A stretch of DNA of 64,000 bases from Selaginella moellendorffii (taxonomy: Eukaryota > Streptophyta > Lycopodiopsida > Selaginellales > Selaginellaceae). The stretch spans positions 1,259,374 through 1,323,373 of the forward strand of contig NW_003314282.1 in assembly GCF_000143415.4 (NCBI RefSeq). The letters are read 5' to 3'. Shown here piece by piece: positions 20,634 through 30,671 of the stretch. The position numbers and the translations under genes were made by a program. The notes below the pieces were generated by a model that was given only the letters and a program-made list of their open reading frames with translations, made no database searches and was not told the origin of the DNA. Each line of letters starts with the position of its first letter. The first letter of the stretch is position 1.

Positions 20634-20864
20634 CTACACCAGGAGCTTTTCTTCCTTGGCATAATAGACCTTAACCACGTTGGGGTGCCTTGCTACTTTA
20701 GACCAGGACGATGAATAAACTAGAAGTCTCCACAAATTGAGAGACATTGATGACAGCTTGGACTTCACGAACTTGAAGTATGAGTACCATCTGTAGAGTG
20801 GATCATTATGGGAAACAACCAAAGCAATGACTGGCCCAACAGATTCATCCATCCTTCTTCTCAA
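20634..20864 (-). pseudogene. Receptor-like-kinase fragment
   Basis: The minus-strand reading ends VARHPNVVKVYYAKEEKLLV and then stops. This matches the region between kinase subdomains III and V in plant LRR receptor-like kinases (HPNVV...YY...EKLLVYDY). A TAG replaces the expected Tyr, and about one base is lost, after which the following codons no longer match. Upstream residues do not look like kinase, so this is a captured or decayed exon, not a gene. Confidence 0.5.
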
Positions 20865-20967
20865 CTTTCAATATGTGTGCCTGGTCAGCCTGTAAATCCC
20901 ATTGAGGTAAAATAAAAGTGAAAGATATCTACAACAAAAATGCCTTGAGCGCTCTTCCTCCAGGGAT

Positions 20968-21625
20968 TCATGGGCAGTGACCACAGCGGGAAAAGACTTC
21001 GATGTCCTGCCCAGAACTCGTCCTAAAGACATCAAGAGTGTCCAGCAAGTGAGTTAGATGGATGCAAGAGGTAGGAGAGCTATATACATGATTTTGAACT
21101 GAGATTTCCAAATCAAATATGGACCAGCATGCCTTTACTTTGGCTAAACAAAACTTAAAGTAATATGGGCCTATTAATATTATATCCATCCACCGTGAGA
21201 AGTCTTTTAAAGTATAGCATGCAACCACCATTCCTCTAGGAATCCTGGAACGATTTGACAAATCCAGGGGCCTGAAGGCATAAAATCCAATGCACAATCC
21301 CACCATGATCGCGATGAAGACCCCCATGTTGAACGCAATTGCCATCATCAGCGTGTAGCTCGTGGTCACATAAGCACCGTGCATCCCCACTGCCATCGGG
21401 ATCGCCAGCGAGCGTGCTTGGGGTAGTCTCTCTTCAAATCCTTGCCGGTGGTGGGTCCTGGCGTGGAATAGGCAGCGAGGATGTGGGCAATCCATTCGTG
21501 GATAACTCCGAACCCCGCAATGAACATGAGTGTAAACACATAGTTCATTGGATCATTGGGCACACAGCCCGGGAAGAGGAGCGAGAAATTTATCTGCCAG
21601 AAGACATGCCCTGAACGTCCATGGT
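20968..21625 (-). pseudogene. COPT/CTR copper-transporter pseudogene (third copy)
   Basis: Minus-strand pieces in two frames match the intact copies: QINFSLLFPG, VFTLMFIAGFGVIHEWIA, then after a frameshift near 21420, VGMHGAYVTTSYTLMM and MVGLCIGFYAF. The start region (ATGGACGTTCAGGGCATGTC at about 21625) is out of frame with the body by about one base. The Mets motif is damaged: LMMAIAF is one residue shorter than LMMMAMSF and the second Met is gone. Two frameshifts plus this loss mark it as dead. It lies directly left of duplicated unit B. Confidence 0.75.
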
Positions 21626-23951
21626 CTCTCTCCTATGTTATAGCTAACCTGCTCAATAAACACAAAACACAGTTTCCACATAATCGACCTGCTATATTGC
21701 AACAGCCAAATCAACTTTGCAAGCATTCCTTCTGGCTTCTTGAGTCTTTTTCCTACAATATGCATCTAATTATCATTTGTTATCCAGTGCAATTGCTTAT
21801 TAATCTTTTGCTGCAACTTCACTCGGTAATCTTTTCTTTTGAATTCATTGCCCAAAAATCTGATTGGTTCTTTGGTTCTTTATTGAGTACTCAGTGACAG
21901 CATTGTCAAGTGGGAACAAGAAAATGTGAAGGTACAGTCTGAAGTTTCCTAAATTCTTCCTCTTCCATTGCTTAATAATAAAGCTTAGAGAAACTCAACC
22001 CACTTTAGATAAAGTAGGCACCAGGAACTCAATGGAACTTAAAGGCTGTTCATCCAAATCTCTTTTTTCTTACAGTTACTGTCGAGTCTGAGTCATGCAA
22101 CACATGCCCACCAACATGCACTGTTCATAACAACCAGGTCTACAGCTGCATCATGTCTTGACAACACTGTCAGCTCCAAACCTCGCAGCATATCACTTAC
22201 CCTAAATAAATCGTCAGCAAGAACAACACAAGAAGGAGAAAATGTACCATAAGAATGACTCCCGGAGACTTCCCCCATCATCTGGCGTATGCTCTTCAAC
22301 CTACTGCTTCAATTTCCGCCAGGATGTGCAGCATTATACAGCTATGCCTCATTCACAATCAAATTCTCTGCATTCCACAGCCACAAAACAAGTTCCTTCT
22401 AATTGAGCTTTTTCAAAAGAGGTGGTGCCTCCATGTACCTCACCTAAAACTGGCAAAAGAAAACATCATCAATAACAAAAACACTAAGAACAAAAAAGTA
22501 GCTTGTCAAATGTGTTTTGCAGGCTTTGATTGTAGACACCCTCAGCCTATAGGCAATAAAGGTGGGTATCAGGAAGCCCTCACACAGCTTTATCAACATT
22601 GGCAACCCTAGAAAGTAAATTAGCCAAATGTTTTTAAGAACTCAAGAGCTTACCTCTCTGATCACGGTTTTTCCTCTACTGCTCTCTGTCAAAAACACTC
22701 CACAAGCGGTTTGTCCTCTCACTTTGCAACCTGTTTGAAAAATTGTTTTTTTATTCCTTCTGAAGACCTGCCTTTGATCAAACTCTGAAATTCAAAGGCT
22801 TGAGAGGCTGCCCTCGGTGCATAGAAGTCTATTCAGTCCTTTGATCTGGTCTAACTTCTTTTTGACAATGTTCTTGCCTTCTTTGCAAATCGTTTTCCTT
22901 CTTGATAATTTCAAAGCACTTGAATTAAGCAAGCACTCAATTACCTAACATCTTGGCATGCCTCACATCCAACTTGATGACTAAAACCTCACTCCTACAA
23001 TATTTCTTTTCCATAAAAATCTAGGGAGTCCACGTAACTTCAGATAATGAGCCTCAATTTGCTTCTCAAGCCCAAAAAATACATGAAACCTAATGAAATG
23101 CAACACATATTACTGAACCATCCTTATTAGATTCAAATTTAGATTGGATTATAAGGCCTTTGCTATTTTAAATATATAAAAATGATATCAAAATACTTAT
23201 ATTTCTAAGACCTCTCTCCCAGTCTCTTGGAAACCTAAGAAATACCCATTGAAATGTTGCTATATGATACTATAGCTTGAGTCCCAGTTGTAGAGGCATA
23301 AATGTTTGAGTCCCACATTTGATGGACTCACCACCATCAATCGAAACTGATTTGCAAAAGGTGATATAGAAAGAAATGAAGTAGTTCTTTGTAAGTTCCA
23401 GGTCCCTATGGAGATTCATATGCTAGGGCCACTATTGAATCGGATTTAGAGTCCTGGGAGATGGTTTCTCAGCTCAAGTACTTGAGGACAATGCTGGCTC
23501 TACACAACTACGAGAAGGCCTTCATGGGTGTTTCTCATCATCAAGTCGGTGCGTCAACTTGCCTCTCAAGTCATGAAAGCCATCATGGAACCGCTGCAGC
23601 TATTGTGGTGTTTCTTCCCCGTTCTTGGCAACTTTTGTTCAAGGGACGCAATCTCTAAAATCCCTTAGAATCCTAGAGTGATATCTAAGGCTTGTTGCAA
23701 CTAAATTTCATTTTGAAACCCAGAAACGAAAGAAGGGAGAAGTTCTGGCATCTCTATTGTAAGTTTAATGAATCCATCAGTAAGGAGAATTATCTGAGTG
23801 AGTGCCAAGAGCGAGAAATCTCAAGCCTTGATATAAAGCATACATTTTGTTATATACATAATAATAATAATAATATATTAAGTTTTTAAACTATAAGAAT
23901 GTTTATAATTTAAGCCCATGTTTAGATAGAGAATATCTTAATCTTAATTCT

Positions 23952-24368
23952 CTAGCAAGATGCTGGCCCTGGCACAATCCTGGCACGATTTGACGATTCC
24001 AGGGGCCAGATGGCGTAGAATCCAATGCACAATCCCACAGTGATTGCAATGAAGATCCCTGCGTTGAACGACATAGCCATCATCATTAGCAAGTAGCTCG
24101 TGGTCACATAGGCGGCATGCATCAACACCGCAATCAGTATCGCGTCCTCATGTTGCTTGGGGTAGTCTCTCTGCGGATCCTTGACCATGATGGGTCCTGG
24201 CGTGGAATAGGCAGTGAGAATCATCCAGTGCTTGTGGGCAATCCATTCGTGGAGAGCTCCGAGCCCCGCAGTCAACATGAGCATGAACGCGTAGTGGACT
24301 GGACTATCGGGCACCCAGCTTGGGAAGAGAAGTGTGAACTTGATCCGCCAGAAGAAACTCATATCCAT
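23952..24368 (-). CDS. COPT/CTR-family copper transporter (copy B)
   Basis: Intron-less 138-residue paralog of 12301-12699, identical for its first 50 or so residues, with the same M-x3-M motif in TM2 and GLCIG in TM3. Differences cluster in the loop after TM1 and in the C-terminal tail, which ends PGPASC here against PGR in copy A; the Cys near the end may be relevant because CTR tails often bind Cu through Cys or His. A CTATAAAAAG TATA box lies about 50 bp upstream of the ATG. Start chosen at MDMSFF because the longer N-terminus of copy A is closed here by a TAG. Confidence 0.8.
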   Translation of the reverse strand: MDMSFFWRIKFTLLFPSWVPDSPVHYAFMLMLTAGLGALHEWIAHKHWMILTAYSTPGPIMVKDPQRDYPKQHEDAILIAVLMHAAYVTTSYLLMMMAMSFNAGIFIAITVGLCIGFYAIWPLESSNRARIVPGPASC

Positions 24369-24589
24369 GCTTTTCCTTTCTGATGTAAACCCTAAACCAT
24401 ATGAAGGAATTCTCCCTTTTTATAGGGATATAACCTTTTTTTATAAGATGGGACCAAATCTGACGTGCCGTCCTATTTATGTTTCAAATGGCGACTCCAA
24501 CGATCTAACAGATGAAATAGTGGCATTGGCTCGACACATGAAGAGTCAACATTACTCATAGCGCTACTCATGAATTCATTGATAAGCAT

Positions 24590-25320
24590 TCGTACTTCTC
24601 TTTATCGCAATTTTATTTCTCATTCAGATAGGCTACAATCTAGCGGGAATGGACTCTTAGAAGTCTCAACTTTGCGCTTTAGATCCCCTTTACCCGGCAT
24701 GCTGAACGGGAGGAAAAGGAAACTTTAAGTACTCAACGTTTCAGCCGCGCCAAATGATGGTAGTATTTTAAAGATTTTTGGTTATCTTCGGATTCATCAC
24801 AACAAGTTTGGTCAGATCTCTCTCAGGATAAAGCATCGTGCAGTACATCTAGAAGCTTAGACAGTTTATCTCTTGACTTTAATAGCTTTTAAGATCTTAT
24901 TGTGACATCAACGATGCTGCAGCGATTCTAAGAATGCTTGTGCAGTCTTCAATAGGTGCGAAGAAGCTCGTAAGCTGCTTGCTCTTAGCCAGATAAGACA
25001 GTGTAAGACTTCGTTTCAGTCTGCCGTCATTTTGCATGGTATGTTTCTTATGGAGTTGTTTTACAGGGACAGGAGCAAGAGGGCTTGACGAGAGCTTCTT
25101 TTCTCCACAGCCGCATAAGCATTTTGCCGTGGAGGCTCTTCATAAGTTTTGAAATCCGTGTGGATCTGTAGCCATTGGTGCATGAATACGATCTACTTGA
25201 AAGCTCACAACTGACAAATCTGCACCGTCTCCTTCAGCTGTGAAAGGCTTCTCACAAGAAGTGAAAAATGGGCCTTCATAATGAAATGGATTAGAAAGTG
25301 CATTTTTCTCTAACATCTTA
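24590..25320. other. Copy-B counterpart of the 13000-13700 block
   Basis: Follows 12960-13650 with small indels, including an extra TTTAATAGCTTTTAAGATC piece at about 24879. The same short coding-like reading (EEARKLLALSQIRQC) is present. No complete gene is supported. Confidence 0.4.
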
Positions 25321-25958
25321 TCAGCTCATGAGCTAAAGAGTTGACCTCATGAGTTAAGTTCAATTTTTAATTGTAATTTAGTATAAATATTATAAACTTT
25401 AAAATATTAAGGTTATAGCAAACCTAATAATTTCACAACTCTCTACACACTATTGTTCTAAAGGACACTTCTAATTTAAATATTTATTACATGCTATAAT
25501 AAGAACATAAACTAAATTTTTTGCAAAAAAAGTATCCTTGTCACTTCTTTAAATTTGTACTCTATGCTTTTTGGCTAGTAAATGTCAAGTTTATCAGAAT
25601 TTAAAAATTATTAAATTTGAAATAAGATTTTATATAAGGCTATATAACCATTTGAAAGGAAAAATAAAAGCTATTGATATAAACTTGTTGCATATAAAAG
25701 AGAGACTTGGTTTTTCTCTAAAATATATTCTTGAGGGGTTTATCATAGTGTCTAGAATTTATAGATCTTTATTCGCACTTTTATTCAAAAATAAGGAAAT
25801 ACACACAAACGTTTGTGAGTTCTAATGTTGGTAATTTTAACTTTTATAATCTTTATTTCCAAAGTAGTAATTCAAGATCTAGAAGCTACAATAATTGTTC
25901 TATTGCACAGCATAACCAAACTATATAAAAGAAAGTAAGAGAGGATAATGATCACAAG

Positions 25959-26261
25959 TTGGAAATAAATGTAATGATAGAAGGTGCAACAAATTGGGTG
26001 AAAAAGAATTCTTTTTTATTTATTTTAGAAAATTGCAATTCTATGACTTTTAACAAATGCTTTATAAATTTTCTAGCTTTTGGTGGAAACAATGGCGATG
26101 ATCAGTATGATGGTATATATACTTTTGCGACACACTATAACATCACGTACCTAAAAAACTACAATGAAATATTTTTTGAGGTGGTAAAGACAGACATGGA
26201 AACATTTGAATACTATGAGCAGTATTGTGAAAAGAGCACTTGCAAGTATATAAAATGAAAT
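25959..26261 (+). CDS. 99-codon ORF conserved between duplicated units (copy B)
   Basis: Begins LEINVMIEGATNWVKKNS and ends CKYIK then TGA; aligns without gaps to 14352-14654. Both keep NSMTF, FATHYNITYLK and EIFFE. As in copy A, the frame is open upstream for about a dozen codons, so this could be an exon. Function unknown; it may also be non-coding sequence that stayed open by chance. Confidence 0.35.
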
Positions 26262-26660
26262 GTGAAATGAAAAAATGTTTTTTTATTAATTTTATAAAGT
26301 ATAATAAATTTATATTATTGATAGAGAATAAAAATTATTAATGGTCTTAAAAAATCTAGTTAATTCCAAAAGTCTTTTGCAATTTAGCAATAGTAAAGTT
26401 TGCTTGATGTATATGAATATCCATTTTAAAATTCTAATGCAAGATATTGTTTAAGATATAGTATATATATTTGTAAAGAGTATATGCCTTCTCATGCTTT
26501 TTGTGTTTCATAAAGTCTAGATATATGTAAAAAGGAAGGTCTTGAATGACAATTATATATTCTCCATCTTTTGTTTTAATTATGTACTCCTTTACAAGCA
26601 TAGTGATATACTTTGTGGAGAGAATCACACACTCAAGCATTTGAGCCAAATTTATTTACC

Positions 26661-27167
26661 CTACTTTTGCTTACAGATGGTATCAATAAATTTAATTGGG
26701 ATCAAATCATAATAACTGTGTGTCTTTAATTCTTTTTTGATTTTCTTGTACATCCACATATGCACACTTTCCAAACCCACTCTTAAGCATTTAAGACAAT
26801 GCTCAAGAAAATTTACCAAACCCATGCAACCATCTGTCTTGTTCAAATAAAAGTAGCATATAAGATACTAAAGATAATACATATTTACATCAGGCACTCC
26901 TACCATATCTAGAGCAAAATCTTGAAGAAAATATTAATATCACTCTTGGAGCATTGAAGGCAATCCAACTCTTTTAAAAACATTATAAAAAGGAAATTCA
27001 TGTTCAATTGCACTTGAGGTCACAAATGAAAAAGTTTCACAACACCTCTCAAAATGAAAAAGATGATTGTTGTGTAGAGGTGAAGATGGATTTTTTGTTG
27101 AGCTTGGAAATGGTGGAGATTTATATAGGAAGCTTTTGGGACCAAAAGTAAACTTCTTTCGAACCAT
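26661..27167 (-). pseudogene. Minus-strand conserved fragments of unknown family (copy B)
   Basis: Counterpart of 14945-15405, reading GLVNFLEHCLKCLRVGLES and, further upstream, CCETFSFVTSSAIEHE. The copies agree at the amino-acid level but are not in a single frame. Family not recognised. Confidence 0.3.
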
Positions 27168-27422
27168 TAAAACAGATAAGAAGAAATAAACTCTCCAACA
27201 ATAAAAATTCTTTGATTAATATATTACATTTCAATATCGGGAATGACGTTTTATTATGATATGGCAATATATTGAATCATAATTGTCAATCTCGGTAATT
27301 ACAACTTACTATTAGACACAACTAGCTATAAAGTTTCAAAAGCTAAAAACTAGTACATAATTAATACGTAGCCTTATTTTATATAGCTGGCTTGCCATAT
27401 ATAATAATGGCAAACACACACA

Positions 27423-27518
27423 TGTTAGGCACTAGGTTAGGATAATAGGATAAAGAAAAGGGCCTTACAATCAAATGATCACCCCTTGGCTTAGGGTGTA
27501 AGGGATAAGATCCTAACA
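27423..27518 (+). repeat. Short LTR, left outer copy
   Basis: 96 bp, TGTTAGGCACTAGG to GATCCTAACA, with terminal TG/CA and partly complementary ends (TGTTAGG and CCTAACA). A tRNA-Met-type primer site (TTGGTATCGGAAACC) starts at the next base. Confidence 0.8.
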
Positions 27519-27690
27519 TTGGTATCGGAAACCAGTTCGATTCTCGTGGCTAACGAGTGGGGTAAGAATATTCAACATGGTGGATCTAGAGGGAGAACCA
27601 AGGTTTGGTAGACCCTAAGAGAAGGACCATGGTGACTGGAGGGTGGCCTAAGTATGATCGCGGACGATTATTCCCTGACGAGGGGAGGAT

Positions 27691-27748
27691 TGTTAAGCAC
27701 CAGGTTAGGATAATAGAATAAAGAAGGGCTCTGCAATCAAGTGATCAA
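27691..27748 (+). repeat. Partial short LTR copy
   Basis: TGTTAAGCACCAGGTTAGGA and on to AAGTGATCA matches the first half of the outer LTRs and directly follows the purine tract AGGGGAGGAT. It is broken off where the gag-derived tandem duplication begins. Confidence 0.65.
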
Positions 27749-28075
27749 GTTGACGCTCGGGGACTATATTGAGAAGCATACTTGCTTGATTAATTGTGTT
27801 TCAACAAAGGATCCAGATCAAAACAAGTCCTACAAAGAGTTTGGAGGAGCTCTTTGATGCGGTTCATTGACTTAAAAATGACAAGCACAAGTCTCGCAAT
27901 CAAGTGATCACCCCTTTAGCTAGTTAACGCTCGAGGACTATATTGAGAAACGTACTCATTTGATTAGTCGTGTTCCAACAAAGGATCTAGATCAGAACAA
28001 GTCCAACAAAGAGTTTGGAGGAGCTCTTTGATGCGGCTCATCGACTTGATAATGACAAGCACAAGTCTTGCAAGT
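27737..28075 (+). repeat. Tandem duplication at the start of the gag region
   Basis: A unit of roughly 165 bp containing CAATCAAGTGATCA, CTCGGGGACTATATTGAG, CAACAAAGGATC and GAGGAGCTCTTTGATGCGG is present twice (about 27737-27895 and 27896-28075) with a few substitutions. The second copy leads into the zinc-knuckle frame. Confidence 0.8.
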
Positions 28076-28290
28076 GTTCACAAAGTCCTTCTATTGAGAA
28101 TTGTTGTGATGATCATCGTGGACACAAGGATGGGAACAAGCATCACAAGTTGAAGTCGGTGGTGACTACTTTGGATGCAAAGGGGTCCAAGAAGCAAAAG
28201 TTCTTTAAGAAGAATTATAGATATTGTCATCATTGTGGCAAACTTGGACACAAGAAGGCTGATTTTCCACAGTTGAAGAACAAGCAATAG
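28015..28290 (+). pseudogene. Gypsy gag C-terminus with altered zinc knuckle
   Basis: The 91-residue frame is lysine-rich and ends with a knuckle reading C-H-H-C-G-K-L-G-H-K-K-A-D-F: the last ligand, Cys in the CCHC consensus, is Phe. The N-terminal capsid part of gag is absent. A TAG ends the frame before protease. Confidence 0.7.
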
Positions 28291-28440
28291 GACAAAAAGA
28301 ATGGCTAATCTTTTACTCACGGTAAGTCAGATATTAAAAAGTTGCAAACTTTGCAACGTGAGGATGACGAGAATGACCATTCCGGTTGGAGGAAGCGACT
28401 TTCAATCATTGCTCGTTAGCTCAACTATATATGGAACAAG

Positions 28441-28941
28441 ATGGCGCTTAAGGATACTCGTGAATTAGCTTTAATGCTAGAGGGTGTGTTCCGTAGCAAT
28501 CCAGTGCAGATTTTATTGGATAGTGGGAGTGATGGCAACTTTGTTTCGGCAATGTTTGTTGCGGAGCATGGCCTGGTCACACGAGGAGTTCTTCCATACA
28601 CGGTGGAAGGTGCAGCTACCTCTGCTCAGCATTTCGATGCTTGTGTCGAGGGGCTGAAAGTGTTGGTTGGCAACACCACACTTGTGGAGACTTTTTATCT
28701 CACAAATATCCATCATGTGGATCTTATTCTTGGGATGCCATGGTTGGTGAAGGTGGATCCAGAGATAAAGTGGAGTATTAAGCATGTCTTGTTGGAGTAT
28801 GGTGGCGTTAAAGATGTGTGGTTTGGCGAGGGCATTCAACCACCAGTTGTTATACTCTTTACTACATCTTTAAAGTGGGCTTGTCGTAATAGAAAAGCAG
28901 TTTCGAGTTACTTGCTTTTTGTTTGTGACTTGGGGGACTAA
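28441..28941 (+). pseudogene. Gypsy retropepsin-like protease segment
   Basis: A 166-residue frame has the aspartic protease site ILLDSGSDGNFVS (Asp-Ser-Gly) and the later LILGMPWL motif, matching the gypsy protease. It ends at TAA in the linker before reverse transcriptase. Confidence 0.75.
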
Positions 28942-28959
28942 GGCACGTGTGGGGGAGAA

Positions 28960-29538
28960 GCAGTAGTACGGGATGTACTTGATGAGTTTTCTGATGTTTT
29001 TCCATCTGAACTTCCTCATGGGTTGCCTCCATTACAAGGTGTGGAGCATGGGATTACATTGGAGTTGGGGATGCAGCCAATTTATCGGCATCCATTTCAG
29101 TTAAGTTATGTGGAGGAGCATAAGGTGCATTTGTGCAAGGTTCCTTTATTACTCCGAAACAGCAAACTTTATGCGAAGAAGAGCAAATGTGAGTTTGCAA
29201 AGTCGGAGGTGGAATATCTAGGCCATATTGTGACATCTAAGGGTGTCAAGACGAATCCAAAGAAGGTGGCTGTGGTGGAAAATTAGCCTACACTGACTAC
29301 AATGGCTGAGTTGCGCAGTTTTCTTGGTATAGCTAGTTACAACCGATGTTTCCAGCATAAGTTTGCAAAGGTGGCTATTCCTTTGATACGGTTATTACGC
29401 AAGAATGTGCCATTCGAGTGGAAGAAGCCACAAGAGGAGAGTTTTGTGGCGCTGAAATGATTGTTGAGCAAGACTCTAGTGCTTCGCATTGCTAATCCAT
29501 CAAAACCTTACGAGGTGATATGCGATGCGAGTGGTTAT
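28960..29538 (+). pseudogene. Gypsy reverse transcriptase with deleted catalytic core
   Basis: The N-terminal linker (EFSDVFPSELPHGLPP) and the thumb/connection region (KKSKCEFAKSEVEYLGHIV, LRSFLGIASYNRCF) are present, but the fingers and palm between VEEHKVHLCK and NSKLYAKK are missing, including the Tyr-x-Asp-Asp box. Two stops (after AVVEN and before LLSKTL) also occur. The frame enters RNase H (CDASGY), where the large insertion begins. Confidence 0.8.
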
Positions 29539-30671
29539 TGTCGCGCATGTGACTTTGGGTATCGAAAGTTACCTGTTGACCAGTCCTTACGGACACTCTT
29601 ACCTTACTGCCACGATGGCAGGAGGTCGGTATTGCTGGACCCTTTATTAGTCCCTCTTGATCAAGTGTTAGTAAACTGGACTTTGCATCTGTACTTGGTC
29701 GGATGAGCATAAGGAAGGAATTCCTAAGTGTCTATTTAGCTGAGCATACTCGGCCCGGCTTGTTAGTTCTCTTTTGCTCTGTCTTGCACTGGCTTGACAA
29801 AAACCCTCGCGTATTGAGATTGGTCCCTCAATATCGCTACATGATAGCTTACCGTGTCTGCCAAACACCCTCGCTATCATGCCCTTTGTGTTAGTCTCAT
29901 TTCGGTCCCAAATGCTATTTATGGAAAGTGTCCAGATTTGCTCATTTGGCATATCTACGGAATGTAGAGATCGTCCTGAATATAATGGTGTTCGTCCCGT
30001 GTCCAAATTTGCAATCTAGGGACATTCCATATTTAGTAAGTTTCGAGCTTGTCCCAGAGACTAACTCCTGATACTAAGGGAGGCTTAGGGTGAAAGCCCA
30101 AAGCGTGTGTTCCTCAAGGGGGGGGGGGCTATGGGGGGTTCCAAATGTATAGTAGGGATAGTGGGTAGGTCGGGCATGGCCGACCAACCTGAGGCATAGT
30201 TTAGCTCCCGCTTGCGTGCCTGTCCTTGTTCTGCATCCGGCTTGGGTCTAAGCCCAAGCTCCACACCATACTAGCTGGTGGAGTACCCATGTCCTTGCAT
30301 TAGGCCACCGGTATGCCGAAATTGCACCAGACTCCGTTTGGCTCCATTTTGCGTGCTGGTCCTGGCATTGGGATGCTGGCTACTCTAGGACTGTTCCAAG
30401 TCGCTCCGGGCCCCTGTTCCTTCGCTCCTTGGGCTTTATGCTCGGGAGTTGCTCTGTGGTTCGGTTCCATCACTCCTTGGCTCTATGTTTGGGAGTTTGG
30501 CACCATTCCTTCGTTTAGTGGCCCAAGGCCCTGAACCTCGGGTTCCTATGGACACGTGGTATGGACACGTGGCATCTGTCACGTGGCACAAAGAGGGTTT
30601 AGGTTCCGCTTCATGGTGTTATCCTATGGTAAATCACCATAGGATAAAGGGTCAAAACCACATGCGCTACA
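29539..30671 (+). repeat. 5' LTR of the LARD-like element
   Basis: 1133 bp from TGTCGCGCATG to GCGCTACA. It contains a G-run (about 30119-30128), three ACGTGG-type motifs at 30550-30587 and an 11-bp perfect inverted repeat at about 30629-30655. Compared with the 3' LTR, it appears to lack about 55-65 bp just inside its 5' end. Confidence 0.85.
30551..30590 (+). promoter_or_regulatory. Cluster of three CACGTGG G-box/ABRE motifs in the LTR
   Basis: GACACGTGGTATGGACACGT, then GGCATCTGTCACGTGGCAC: three CACGTG cores within 40 bp. In plants this hexamer is bound by bZIP and bHLH factors; ACGTGGC is the ABA-response core. The 3' LTR has the same cluster at about 36336-36378. Function here is inferred from motif only. 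Confidence 0.6.

Larger units (their letters stand above)
21650..27085. repeat. Segmental duplication, copy B
   Basis: Direct-orientation partner of 9793-15370. It lacks the MITE-like insertion and inversion of copy A and carries a different set of short indels, for example an extra AT-rich piece near 23115-23200 that is absent from A. The order of blocks is the same. The coding part of the COPT gene is visibly better conserved than the flanks, which suggests selection on at least one copy. Confidence 0.88.
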
